Shown here piece after piece: positions 21,010-32,259 of a stretch of 64,000 bases of DNA. The stretch's first letter is position 1. Each line of letters begins with the position of its first letter. The notes under the pieces were generated by a model, which saw only the letters and a program-made list of their open reading frames with translations, was not told the DNA's origin and made no database searches. The translations under genes and the position numbers were made by a program. The stretch is from Liopterus haemorrhoidalis. Lineage: Eukaryota > Arthropoda > Insecta > Coleoptera > Dytiscidae. The DNA lies in the NCBI GenBank assembly GCA_963971575.1, contig OZ020619.1:21148813-21212812 (forward strand), given 5' to 3'.

Positions 21010-21706
21010 CTTCAGACGAATAAGGATTTGTTTGTTACTAGGTTTTTGTTATACTTGTACATTTTTGTATAGTCATCTGTAACGTAAATGATAAGTGAGA
21101 TACTTCGTTTATAGATATCTCTGCCCATAGCTCCCCAAATATATATCTTATTAAAAACTGCGTTGAACATAGAAGAATAGTTTCTGTTTTCGTATTCATT
21201 TTTGCTGTTAAGTAAATTATTAATTAGATGTATCAACCTTGCCCCCTTAATAAATTACTAATAAAAAACTATATTGAAGAGAAAAAAAAATGTTTCCTCA
21301 AACACATTTTTTGATGTTAAGTTAATAGTAAGGGAGATATCTCAAGATTTTAGTTTTAGGGTGCCCTCCTAACTCTTCCCCCCGTAACACACCAAATATT
21401 CATCCAATCGAAAAAGTATAAAGAATAAAAAAGATTTTTTTTTTCTTATTATATACAATTTTTGTCATACACGTTTTTGCTGTTAACTCAATAATAAGGT
21501 AGATATTTCAAAAGTTAAGAGATATTTTAAGTTTTTTAATAAACAGTTTTTATCCCGAAACATACTTCTAGACTAAAAATTTTCAGATGCCTTATTGCTT
21601 ATATTCGAATCCTGGTTTTACTCTAACATTATACCAAATTACGTGAAAATATGTCCAGCCGTTTTTACGTGATTCTCGGACAGACAGACAGATAGGACAT
21701 GCAGAC
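21010..21706. other. Dispersed repeat sequence up to the hAT insertion
   Basis: AT-rich. The stretch from about 21640 (gaaaatatgtccagccgttt... cagacagaca) is the lead-in to a CAGA tract of the dispersed repeat. No gene. Confidence 0.5.
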
Positions 21707-22805
21707 TAGGGATTGTATTACCGGTTTACCGGCAAATTGTCAAATTAACGTTCAAATTTTTTACCGGTAAATTTTTGTATTTTTTTTTTGTAATTTAATA
21801 ATGCGGTGAATAAAAAATCTAAATTCGAAGTTTTTGTATATAAAATATTGTGTTTATAGGTATTTAAAAGGGTATTTAAAATGAAACTAGGTAAGTAACA
21901 ATATATATATTTAACACATTTTTAAGCATTGAACTAAAAAAAGCATTAATATGTAGCATAAAGGAGAGAAGGACAGACGTGTTACGTTGTTTAACAGACC
22001 CTAATTTGGTTTTTTCGGTTGAAGAAAATTATGGAGTTTTTAATATAAGCAGTAAAGCCACAATTATTAAAAGTATTGTTTATATTGTAGAGAGCATCTC
22101 GTACAATAAAACAGACTCCGGCGATAGTAGTCAGAGTCACTTAAATGATTCGGATTTGGATTCAGATAACGAGATTAATACTTCTACGTCAAATGTTGAA
22201 TTATCTATGATGGAAAAACTTTATGTCCTTATTAAACAAACAACGGATATGACACAGAGAGTGTCAGTTTTAGAAGAAAAGAACACTAAAGATCTGAAAG
22301 AGCTAATAAAAAAAGAATTAGAGTACTTTCGACAAGAAAAAATACGAGGGAAGTACATTCAAATAGTTTTTGATTATTTGATGACCATTCGTCCAACGAG
22401 TGTTGCATCTGAGAGAGTATTTTCGGGAGCTGGATTATTTTGCACCAAAATTAGATCTCAATTAGGAGATAAGACTTTGGATAAGTTAAACTTCTTAAGA
22501 CATTTTTTTTTTTAAATGTTATTTAATAAAAATGGTATTACATTGCTATTTCTGTATTATTTTATTAATATTTTGTTTAGAGTAATATTTCAATTTATAT
22601 ATTTTTTATATTCTATTTTTTTCGTTACTTTGAAATAAATGTGAAATGCAAATCGAAATTTCTTATATAAAAAACCTTAAGAAATACCTTAATATTATTT
22701 TTCAGAAAAAAAAAAAATACCGGTTTTTTATCGGTAAACCGGTATTTCAATTTTCATTTACCGACTTACCGGTAAATGAAAAAGTCGGTAAATTTACAAA
22801 CCCTA
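21707..22805 (+). mobile_element. hAT element with 8-bp target duplication, internally deleted
   Basis: Ends TAGGGATTGTA... and ...TTTACAAACCCTA are flanked by atgcagac on both sides (21699-21706, 22806-22813). An 8-bp duplication supports hAT. Both ends carry clusters of the subterminal motif TTACCGG (21720-21775 and 22720-22795), likely transposase binding sites. It sits inside a (CAGA)n tract. At 1.1 kb it keeps only the 3' part of a transposase gene, so it cannot move alone. Confidence 0.88.
21979..22515 (+). pseudogene. hAT transposase C-terminal fragment
   Basis: 178 codons. Residues about 125-178 (IRPTSVASERVFSGAG, then FCTKIRSQL) are the hAT C-terminal dimerisation domain. Residues 1-110 are acidic and Ser-rich with a possible coiled coil, and may bridge a deletion. 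The DDE catalytic core and BED zinc finger are missing. The start ATG is not at a natural N-terminus. It might at most act as a dimerising fragment; no evidence that it is expressed. Confidence 0.8.
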
Positions 22806-22927
22806 ATGCAGACCGATAGACAGACTGACAGACAGACATACATACAGACATACAGACATACAGACAGACATACAGACAAACATACAGACAGACGGACGGA
22901 CGAACGAATGGACAGACAGAGAGACAG
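22806..22927. repeat. CAGA/CATA microsatellite right of the hAT insertion
   Basis: Continuation of the tract into which the hAT element jumped: cagacagacatacatacagac-type tetramers up to gagacaggcaaac. Frames on both strands here are artefacts of the repeat. Confidence 0.85.
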
Positions 22928-22934
22928 GCAAACA

Positions 22935-24031
22935 TTGATTTTTTGGGGATATCGTCTTATAATCATCTGAAACGTGTAGAATCCAAATATGAAGACGAAA
23001 AGATAAAAACAGATACAGCCTCCAATTTTATTAATATAGATAGAGCCCAAAAGCAATTCAGTTTAATCAAAAAGACACATAGAGGAAAATATATAAACAA
23101 ATACGTATTTAACGAAAAAAAATTAAATATTGAGTGAGGCAGCCAACGAAACTCCTTAATTCAACCAAATTTAAATTTTGAAAATCAAATATTTTTAAGG
23201 AATTTTCACCAAAAGTGTGTCAAAAAAAAAGTACCCCCCCCTAGTTTCCAGAGGGGTTGATCTAAAATCTGAAAAAAATCTCATTGATGTACAATGGTGG
23301 GAACTGGGATAGTTCAACAGGAATTTTTATCAAATTATTATATAGAAAAAAATCGATGTTTGTGCCGTTGAAAAAAAAATATTTTTTTAAATTTATTGTG
23401 TGGTATCAAACGAAAGTTTTTTAGACGTAGATTAAAGAACAAAATGTAGTTATTTTTTAATTTTTTAAAAATAGGCTAAATAAACTATATTGTCCCGCAC
23501 CTTATAGCCCAGGGTGGTTAATTTATAAATCTGAAAAAACCTGAGTAATGCACATTAATGTGAAATTCAAGTGTTACTATTCAGTAACATTTGAATTTTT
23601 GATCTAATAATAATTAATTCGAAGGTTATTGAGTTTTTACAAACCTCCTGCATACAATATTTATTTGACAACTGGATAGCTATAGTTAGGTCTTTACAAC
23701 TGCATCTCAATGGTATAATTATAAGTCTCTAGATGGAAGCATATGAGTTTTTCTTTCAAAAGTTATTTTTATTAAAAAAAAGATCTTTCAAAAGTAATTT
23801 TTTATTGATTTTTAATATGTATCCACAATTTGTTATCATTTAATAAATACGATACCTTCAAAAACTTCACACTTCTCATAATTTTTTTGTAGAATATAGA
23901 TTTGCTGTAATGCAGTGGAGCGCGATGATTTTTTGAACGAGAATTCGCTATAGTTTTATATATTATACCTACATTTTATTAATTTGAAAAACTAATTTTT
24001 ATTATTTGTCAACTTTTATTTTTATCTCTTA
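22935..24031 (-). repeat. Dispersed repeat family, inverted copy
   Basis: From about 23150 to 23890 this is the reverse complement of blocks seen at 18200-19700: the ttcaacaggaattttt block, the gataactggat-type block and caatttgttatca near 23825. The segment 22935-23150 has short frames but no recognised product. No gene. Confidence 0.55.
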
Positions 24032-24033
24032 TA

Positions 24034-25292
24034 CCAGGTCTACAAGTATGAAATGCGGATTTTTTTTTTAAAATAAAACTCAAAAGAACTGTAAAAGTTT
24101 ATGTATTCAAAGTATGCTCCATTAGAAGTTATACATTTTTCCCATCTTTCAGGCAATTTGTGAATACCTCGCCAGGCAATTTGTGTAGAACTCTTACCCT
24201 TTCCCCGCAAACCATTCATCTAGCCATTCTTTTACATTTTCATATGAACAAAAGTGCTGCTCGGCAAGTGCGTGACCCATCGATGCGAACCAGTGGTAAT
24301 CTGAAGGGGCCAAGTCTGGTGAGTAAGCGGCATGGGGTAGCACTTCCCACTTGAGTGCCTCCAATGTGTTGCAAACTGCTTTTGCCTTATGTGATGGAGA
24401 GTTTTCGTGAAGAAAGATTACGTTTTATGAGCAGCGAATGGTTCAATTCGATCAGTTGTTGTTGGTAGCGTTGGGTAATAATTGTTTCACCAGGTTTTAA
24501 CAATTCATAATAGACCACACCCTTTTGATCCCACCAAGTACAGAGCATTGTCTTTTTGCCAAAGCGATTCGGTCTTGCAGTTGATGTGGATGGTGAGCCT
24601 GGGTTCACCCATGATTTTTTGCGTTTGGGATTTTCAAAATAAATCCATTTTTCATCGCCAGTAATGATACGATGCAAAAAAGACTTTCTTTTGTATCGTG
24701 CAAGCAAAATGTCACAAGTGTTTTGCGTTTTTTCATCTGCCTCTCATTCAATGCATGTGGAACACATCTGCCGACTTTCTGGATCTTACCCATATTTCGT
24801 AGGCGATTGGAAACAGCTTGTTGACTAACGCCTAACTGCTCTGCTAGTTGTTTTTGTGATTGACTATCGTCTTTCTGTAGCAATGTTTCCAATTTTGTAT
24901 CTTCATATTTTTTTGGAGGTTTTCCATGTTCTTTGTCTGTAAGATCAAAGTCACCACTTTTGAAACGCCGAAACCATCGTTCACACGTATCTTGCGATGG
25001 AGAATATTCACCATATGCTTCTCGAAGCAGTCGGTATGATTCAGGAGCAGTTTTTTTTCAAATGAAAACAAAACAGTAGTACTGTCCGCGAATGTTCTTT
25101 ATTTGGCACAAAATTTGACATTTTTAACACAGTAAAACAAAATTATATGATCACTTTGCAAATTATAACCTATACGCATTTGACACTTAATGATAATTTA
25201 ACAAAACGCCATATGTGTTGAAACTTTGAACTATACACTCTGTTTGCGCGGCAAGTTTGAAAAAAATCCGTATTTCATACTTGTAGACCTGG
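24034..25292 (-). mobile_element. mariner transposon, decayed
   Basis: 1259 bp with inverted ends ccaggtctacaagtatgaaa at both sides (about 28 bp, one mismatch in the first 28) and TA on each side (24032-24033, 25293-25294). Length, TA target and the encoded DD34D transposase identify a mariner element, of the type close to the cecropia/mellifera groups. Confidence 0.95.
24135..25075 (-). pseudogene. mariner transposase, several frameshifts
   Basis: Read on the minus strand across at least three frames. The N-terminal HTH (SQSQKQLAEQLGVSQQAVSN) is at about 24805-24865. The first catalytic block RIITGDEKWIYFENPKRKKS is at 24600-24680, and MLCTWWDQKGVVYYELLKPG with the second Asp at 24500-24555. 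The third block YSPDLAPSDYHWF is near 24300-24340. All three Asp of the DD34D triad are visible. At least three frameshifts and a stop near 24200 make it inactive. It would cut and paste DNA at TA sites. Confidence 0.88.
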
Positions 25293-25294
25293 TA

Positions 25295-25640
25295 CAATAA
25301 CTATAACCTTTTTTGTAAGTTATTTTCGCCATTTTTGATAATTCTAATAATAATAATATTGACTTTTTGAATAAAATTAATTTCACGTTTGGCACAGTAA
25401 AATTTAACAATTGAACTGAAAAATATGACAATTAGCTTTTTACACCCTGATAAGTGTTTTCTTCCAAACCCTTAAGCATTTTTGTTCTTAAATTTATTTA
25501 TTGTTATATTTGTCTATTTTATATTAAAACTATTTTTATTACCAATATTTAATATTTGCTATCAAATGATAATTTATTTTAAATTCATGTGCATTTATCC
25601 GTATGCATAGTGTAGCAACTAAGGTCTCGTATAGGGTAAG
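25295..25640. other. Spacer, no gene seen
   Basis: AT-rich sequence after the mariner element; nothing recognised. Confidence 0.5.
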
Positions 25641-27755
25641 CAGGGCCGCCGAGAGTGGGCCTGCGCCCCGGTTAAATTATAATTCCGGGCCCGGGAAGAA
25701 AGTAGTTCCGTCCCACCCTCTGAAAACGATAATTACAAATCCGATATCAAATAAAAAACTGCGCGTATATAGAAAGTATACTTTATTATTTCTATAATAT
25801 AATATAAAAGATACGTTTACTTGACGTTGTCCACGCGGAAACTACCAATAGAAAGGCCACAAAGGGGCCAAAATTCTGACAACTGATGACAGCTAAATAC
25901 ATAAACAAAGTGAGCAGTCATATCAGGTCTGGCCCGGACCTATAAACACTATTATTTCAATTATTATAATAAAATGAAAACAGTTTGAATAAGTTAAGAG
26001 TGCGCAGGAGAAAAGTTAGTAATAACAAAGTAGATTTTATAAAAAAGTCATTAATTAATTTGCTAATAATAGCAGAGGCCTTCGATTTCTATTTAAACAG
26101 TGTTCTGTATTTATGAACGTTTATTTAATAAACTAGGTTATTACCCATCAACAATGACGGATTGATAATATAAAAATTTCAATTGTTTGTATTTGTATTT
26201 GGTTTTATTTTTTAACGTATCTTAATATCATCGCCGATCAGCGAATCACGGGACAGGATATCACCCATTAGCCAATCACGGGAGAGGGTGTCACCTGTCA
26301 GCCAATCAAGAGACAGGGTGTTCCCAGTTAGCCAATCACGAGAATCTTAGGAAAAATTGACGTCATAATGTTACCGACACTATATACAGACACTTGCCAA
26401 TTGTATCGTTAGATTATTTATTTATGAACTTTTTAAGATTTATATTATTAAAACCAAATATTATTTGAGACGTTAATTTATGCCTACGAAACCTTAGACA
26501 TTTATGTATGTAATTATATTCATAGATTTTTAGAGAATAAATTTGCAAAATATTGTTCATATCGGTCAAAGGATATGACAGTGTCTAGAGTTACTTGTTT
26601 ATGCCTACGAAATTCTAGATATTTCTATACGTTGTTTTATCCGCAGATTCTTAGAGAATAAATCTGCAAAATATTGTTCGGATATAGGATTGTCTGCCAA
26701 TCACGAGATCTTTAGGAAAAATTGATGTTATAATGTTACAGGCACTACATATAGACACTTGCTAATTATATATGTCAGATTTTTAGAAAATAAGTCTAGA
26801 GTTTCTTGTTTATACCTACGAAACCCTGGACATTTCTGCAAAAAATTATAGTTGCAGATTCTTAGAAAATAAATCTGCAAAATATTGTTCCTCTCGGTCA
26901 AATGATATAGCAGTGTCTAGAGTTTCTTGTTTATGCCTACGAAACCCTAGAAATTTCTGTATGTAGTTATTTTCGTAGATTCTTAGAGAAAAAATCTGTA
27001 AAATATTGTTGATATCAATCAAGGAACATAGGAGTGTCTTAGAGTTTTTTGTTTATATCTACGAAACCCTAGACATTTCTATATGTTATTTTATCCGCAG
27101 ATTCTTAGAAAATAAATCTGCAAAATATTTTTCATATCGATCATAGGATATAGGAGTGTCTAGAGTTTCTTGTTTATGCTTACGAAACCCTAGACATTTC
27201 TGTTTGTAATTATTTTGAAAAATTTCTGAAAAATATTGTTGATATCAGTCAAAGAATATACGAATATCTAGAGTTTCTTGTTTATGCTTACGAAACCCTA
27301 GGCATTTCTATATGTTATTTTATACGCAGATTTTTAGAAAATAAATCTGCAAAATATTTTTTATATCGATCATAGGATATAGGAGTGTCTAGAGTTTCTT
27401 GTTTATGCCTACGAAATCCTAGACATTTTTATATGTTATTTTATTTGCAGTTTCTTAGAGAATAAATCTGCAAAATACTGTCATATCGGTAAAATCATAT
27501 AGGAGTATCTAGAGTTTCTTGTTTATGCCTACGAAATCCTGCACATTTCTATATGTGACTATATTCGTAGATTCTTAGAATAAATCTGTAAAATACTTGT
27601 TAATTGAGAAACCTCAAGAGTCCCTAGCTAGCCAATCAGGAGAACCTTAGGAAAAAATCACGTCACAATGTTACCCAGATCACAAACACACACTTGCTAA
27701 TTATATATGTACGATTACTAAATATTTTCCAGTGACAAAAATCTACGGGCCCCCA
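25641..27755. mobile_element. Possible hAT-type element filled with minisatellite
   Basis: The left end cagggccgccgagagtgggc is like the terminus of a widespread hAT family. The opposite end is not clean: ctacgggcccccatgctgat near 27742 resembles the usual inner end but the final bases are missing. The interior is non-coding and holds a 120-bp array. This could also be two unrelated pieces. Confidence 0.4.
26230..27720. repeat. About 120-bp minisatellite, nine to ten units, with a second interspersed unit
   Basis: The block ttgtttatgcctacgaaacc (variants) recurs near 26475, 26597, 26808, 26930, 27051, 27171, 27282, 27401 and 27521, mostly 119-122 bp apart. Each unit has tagagaataaatctgcaaaa. 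A second module, gccaatcacgaga followed by ttaggaaaaattgacgtcat, appears at 26330, 26697 and 27635. The 213-bp gap between 26597 and 26808 is one second-module insertion. Confidence 0.85.
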
Positions 27756-28079
27756 TGCTGATACCTAATAAGAGATAATAACAAATTAGAATTTGATGTA
27801 AATCGTAAACAAACTAGCACTAAAAGATTTAGTTGAAAAGGCACTGAAATGAAAAAAGAGAACTAGTGTTGCGGAGAGATTTGAAATAAGGCGGCAGCAG
27901 TCAAGATGGCGCGCAACGGCGAACCAAGGACGAAGAAGAGAAGCGGCGGCAGTCAACTAACGGACAGCGTAATTACGGAGGACCTTATTACGGAGGAGTG
28001 TACGAGGTGATTGAAATGCACCTTAATAATGACGGGGTGAACCCTTAGAGGGTTTGGTGACGGTGTTGTGAAGACACTG

Positions 28080-29600
28080 GACGTCGTTACGGTGGTGCTG
28101 ATCTGCAGGTCACTGCGCAGATGGTTAGTTGTGACCTAGCGGGGGCAGATATCTTGCTGGGCCGACCGACGCTCGCTTCAGGCGAAGTAGTGTTGGTGGT
28201 GCGTGATTGGAAGGCGTCCCTAACGCGCGAAGAGAACTTTCTAGCGGGTATTCGGCTGGAAGCGTGAGTTGCGGAGGATGCGGCAAAACGTAAACTGGCG
28301 GTGAGGCTCAAGAAGGACTTGGTGCTCGAGCCAAGAACGAAGGGGGCAGCTGAAGTGGTGGTGGACGACCTACCCGAAGGTGAGTGTCTATTATGCAAGA
28401 CAAGGGCGTGACCAGAGGCGGTGTGTACCTTTGGCAACAGGGGAACATGCTTGGCGCCGGCAGCTCCAGGATTACGGTGTGGAATCAGAGCAGCAAGCAG
28501 GTTACCTGGCCGGCGAAGGACGAGCTGGTTCGCAGTCGCATCTTCAGGCTGGAAGAGCGTAAACCTTTGGTGAGTATGGTGGCGGCTGATTCTAATGTTA
28601 ATTTGCATTTCACTGACATAGATGCTGGCGATACTGCTGGGGATGAGAAAAGGGTACTAGAGGGAGTATTGGAGAGACGGCGTAATTGTTTCGCTACAAA
28701 CGACGGTGATTTGGGGCTTACTAATCTTGGCGAGATGAAAATCCAATTAACAACGGATACTCCGGTTTACCATCGGCCATACAGGTTGTCCCAGGCGGAG
28801 AGGGTAGTGGCAAAGCAAAAGGTGCAGACACTTCTCGACAACGGTGTCATACGGGAGTCTGAGTCAGAGTATGCGAGCCCTACGTGCTCGTGCCCAAGAG
28901 GAATGGCGAGTGGTGGATGTGTGTCAACTACCGGGCGTTAAACAAGGGAACAATGAAGGAAAGGCATCCCATGCCGCTAGTGGAGCTTATCCAAAGCTGA
29001 CAGGTAAAAGTTATTTTACCACGTTAGATTTAGCACAGGATTATTATTAGGTGCCTATGCACGAGGAGTGAGTGCATAAGACAGCGTGTGTGACTCCTGA
29101 TGGCCACTACGAGTGGCTACAAGTCTCCTTTGGGCTCGCGAACGCCCCCGCGGTGTTCCAGAAGGTAATTAAGCGAATTCTAAAGAGCGTCTCAAATGAT
29201 CTGGTCCTGGTGTACATGGACGACCTGTTGATTGCCTCGGAGACAGTGGCGGGTGGCCTCCGTCTGCTGGAGCAAGTACTGCGGTTTTTGGAGACGGGGT
29301 TAAAACTGAACTTGGCGAAATGTTCATTTCTAAAAAGAAATGTGGTGTACTTGCGGCACAACATTGGGGCTGGTGGCGTGAGGCCGGGGGAGGGGAAACT
29401 CACGGCGGTGCGCGATTTTATTCTACCTCAAGATGTGCACAGTGTCAGACAGTTCCTGGGGCTGACAAGTTATTTCAGGAAGTTCATAAAAAACTTTTCT
29501 GTCTTGGCGAGACCTTTGACTGAACTTACTCGAAAGGAGGCCAGCTGGAGATAGGATGATGCGCAGGAGACGGCATTCAATATTAAAGCAAAGACTGGTG
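28080..29600 (+). pseudogene. pol: Gypsy-2 protease end and reverse transcriptase
   Basis: The end of a protease is visible at 28090-28180 (a GADILLGRPTL-type block). The RT N-terminus runs in 28384-28941 (PVYHRPYRLSQAE, LLDNGVIRESESEYASP). After a frameshift near 28880 and stops at 29048 and 29069, the palm continues in 29072-29554 with FGLANAPAVFQ and the catalytic YMDD near 29214-29225. A TAG at 29552-29554 stands where a Trp is expected before RNase H. Several stops look like C-to-T or G-to-A changes of Gln or Trp codons. Confidence 0.85.
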
Positions 29601-30086
29601 GAGCGACCGGTGCGGGCCCTATATAAAGGCAAGGCGTAGACGAAGGTGCACACAGATGTATGTAATTATGGTCTGGGTGGGATTTTGTTACAGAGACAAG
29701 CGGACAAATCATTGCGGTCGGTGAATTACTACAGCAGGGCAACCACGCAGGCCGATCAGGTGTACCACAGTTATGAGCTGGAGACATTAGCGCTGGTGGA
29801 GACGGTAAGACGTTTCAGAGTGTACTTAGTAGGTGTACACTTCAAGGCAGTTATTGATAGTTCGGCTGTACGGGCCACTATGTTAAAGCCAGAATTAGTG
29901 CCCCGCATAGCCCGTTGGTGGATCTTGTTACAGGAGTACGACATGGAGGTGGAATACAGACCAGGAACTCGAATGCTGCACGTGGATGCGCTTAGTCGTA
30001 ATCCGGTCCTTGTGAGTATGGTGCAGATCAACACTGACGATTGGTTTCTAACGGTGCAGCTGCAAGTCGAGCTCGATTGTGCATAA
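29600..30086 (+). pseudogene. pol: Gypsy-2 RNase H
   Basis: Frame 29646-30086: T-D-V-C-N-Y-G-L-G-G-I-L-L at the N-terminus is the RNase H start with its first Asp. YHSYELETLALVETVRRFRVYL follows with the catalytic Glu, then the EYRPGTRMLHVDALSRNP block that closes Gypsy RNase H. The order is complete for this class. Its link to RT is cut by a stop at 29552. Confidence 0.85.
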
Positions 30087-30089
30087 AGA

Positions 30090-31730
30090 TATCGGCCGAT
30101 AAAGGTATTACTGTGATTTTAAGTTTCAGGGCAGGCGGTTATACCGTAAGACTTTGCTGGGTGACCGGCTGTATGTTCCCGCAAAGGTTTAACCTGGTGC
30201 ATGATGTTGGCCACCCGGGATTGGAAAGATGCTTGAAGCTGATCAAGCAAATGTACTGGTTTCCTAAAATGGGGCTCTTTATTAAAATGGCTAAAAACAT
30301 AAAATATCTTGGTGTGGTGATAGATGACAGACTGAGTATGGAGAAAACACTGATTATGTTATAATTATACTTTCTGAGACACATAAGAAACAAATTAACT
30401 TATATACAAGCAGTTAATTTATACAAAACTATAGTAGCTCCGCATATTGATTTCTGTGCTACAATATTATTTCTATGTAATAAAAAACAAATGTTGCGTA
30501 TACAAAAATTACAGAATAGAGCTATGCGAATAATTTTAAAAGTCAATAAATATACAAGTGTTAAAAGAATGTTAGACGCTGTCAATTGGCTTGATATCAA
30601 GCAAAGATTATACTTCCTGACTCTAGTTTTCATTTATAAAATCAAACATGGTCTTGTGCTGGAGTACCTCTTTACTAACATAAAATGTGTCAAGGAAATT
30701 AGCAATTATAATTTTAGAAATAGAAACGATTTCAACATAGTAAAAACAAAAATGATGGGAGCCCAAAACTGTTTATATTTTAAGGGGTTGCAATTATTTA
30801 ATAGTTTATTGGAAAATTTAAAACAAGAGACAAATTTAAGTAGATTTAAAAAAGGATGTATTAGTTATGTAAGAGAGAATGTTTTTCTGTAAAATAGTTT
30901 TGTAATTTATTTTATAAATATTTTTTTTTCTGGATATGTATATATGTTTTGTAAATTAACTATATAGTTAAATAAATATATATTATTATTATATTATTAT
31001 TAAAAAGTATACTCAGGCGTGTATGATTTGTGCATTCAGCAAGGGCGGCTATGGCCGGGCTGAAGGTCTATTACATCCTATTGAAGGCGGCGGTACCCTT
31101 TGATACGGTGCATGTGAACCAATTGGGACCTTTTGCGAGAAGCGTGAGGGGCTACTCGTATGTACTGATGGTGGTGGATGCGTTTACTAAATATACGCTA
31201 GCTAGTGCGACTCGCACATTACAATCAGCGGAGGCGATACAGATATTGCGTGCGATATTTAGCGGCTATCCCACGCGGGTGATTTCTGACAGAGGCTTGG
31301 CATTCACTAGTAAGGCGTTTGCTGAGTTTTTAGTCAGTCGAAGGGTGCGGCATGTGTGCAACACAATCGATACCCCCAGGGTGAATGGTCAGGTTGAGAG
31401 ATAAAATCGTACGATCGTAGAGGCGATCGGTGCGACGGCGTGCGATGAGTCCAGGTGGGACAAATCCTTCCCGGACATAGTGTGGGGGATGAACAACTGA
31501 GTGAACGCGATCACGAAGTATTCACCGGCGCAACTAATGTTCACACTAAAGGGTGGCGTGATGGCGGACTTATCAGATGGTATGCAGGGAACAAGTACCA
31601 CGGGTGAAGGTGAACTCTCTGGTGCCAGGCGGGCAATCGTGCATAAACGGCGAGCGGCCGCTGGCAATTTGGCGACAACAGCTTACAAAATGTCGACGTA
31701 ATTCAATAAAAAGCGAAAGGTAGCAACCCA
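30090..31730 (+). pseudogene. pol: Gypsy-2 integrase, split by a LINE and with Asp-to-Asn change
   Basis: The His pair of the zinc region (H-D-V-G-H-P-G) is at about 30198-30218. The Cys pair (C-M-I-C) follows at 31020-31031, after the LINE insertion. The core lies in 31030-31404. The first catalytic position, normally Asp in an H-x-D motif, is AAC (Asn) at 31117-31119. The second Asp (SDRG, near 31290) and the Glu (NGQVER, near 31400) are present. Further stops at 31402 and 31498. The integrase is inactive on three independent grounds. Confidence 0.85.
30272..31003 (+). mobile_element. 5'-truncated CR1/Jockey-like LINE
   Basis: Sits inside the Gypsy-2 integrase zinc region. It starts in the middle of an ORF2 C-terminal part (KNIKYLGVVIDDRLSME), with a stop near 30361. 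A frame at 30491-30892 (133 codons, LQNRAMRIILKVNKYTSVK block) ends the protein. An AT-rich 3' region and an (ATT)n tail at 30984-31002 follow. No target duplication is certain; a short taaaa may be shared. Severe 5' truncation and a simple-repeat tail are typical of CR1-like insertions. Confidence 0.8.
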
Positions 31731-32084
31731 CTATAAAATAGGCGATTTGATATTGCGGCGCGACGCAAGCACTTGTTCGGGTGAGAAAGGTGCTAATAGG
31801 AAACTGGTGAATAATTTCAATTGCCATTACAAGGTTATGGCGATATTTGGGAATGACAGGTACAAAATATACTCGATAAAAGGCGTGTGAGGGTATAACA
31901 TTTTTACAGCTATCGTGCCTGCAGATTCACTTAGGCGATATCGCAGCACTATGGCTGAAATTGAATTAGCTGTAGCGGCGAATTTGACACAGGTGACCGG
32001 GAGGCCGATTGACAGGATTTGGTCGACCTTCTGGAAGGGTAAGTTGAATTAATGGGGACATTAATTGTTGCAGGAAGGCCGAGT

Positions 32085-32200
32085 GTTGCGGAGAGATTTG
32101 AAATAAGGCGGCAGCAGTCAAGATCAGCGGCAGCAGTCAAGATCAGCGGCAGCAAGTTTTATTATTATTTTTATTTAAAATTAGTTTTATTTTCGTTAAT
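32085..32200 (+). repeat. Start of Gypsy-2 3' LTR with 19-bp tandem repeats
   Basis: Begins with the 41 bp shared with 27867. The block cagcggcagcagtcaagat then repeats about two and a half times, followed by AT-rich sequence with an AATAAA-like signal near 32198. The LTR 3' border was not found. Confidence 0.55.
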
Positions 32201-32259
32201 AAAATATATTATATCGTGTGTTGAACATGTACAATAGTGATAGCTTATACTTCTAGTAT

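Larger units (their letters stand above)
27867..32200 (+). mobile_element. Second Gypsy element (Mdg3/blastopia-like), gag lost
   Basis: Plus-strand Ty3/Gypsy element. A 41-bp direct repeat starting TGTTGCGGAGAGATTT lies at 27867 and 32085, and at 32085 it is preceded by a purine-rich tract (aggaaggccgag), so it marks the start of each LTR. After 41 bp the two copies diverge, so the rest of at least one LTR is deleted or rearranged. Only protease end, RT, RNase H and integrase remain; gag is missing between about 27910 and 28080. GC content of the coding part is visibly higher than in neighbouring elements. A LINE interrupts integrase at 30272-31003. Confidence 0.8.

Noticed and set aside
20324..21017. 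Clean 8-bp target duplication for the hAT at 20332-21009
   Set aside because: gtgtagac and cttcagac agree at only 5 of 8 positions, too weak to claim.
22747..23137. Several overlapping short frames around 22.75-23.1 kb
   Set aside because: Products of the tetranucleotide tract and AT-rich flanks.
26450..27600. 120-bp repeats as CRISPR-like or ncRNA cluster
   Set aside because: Units are contiguous and diverged along their whole length, as in a minisatellite; no cas genes, and the context is eukaryotic.
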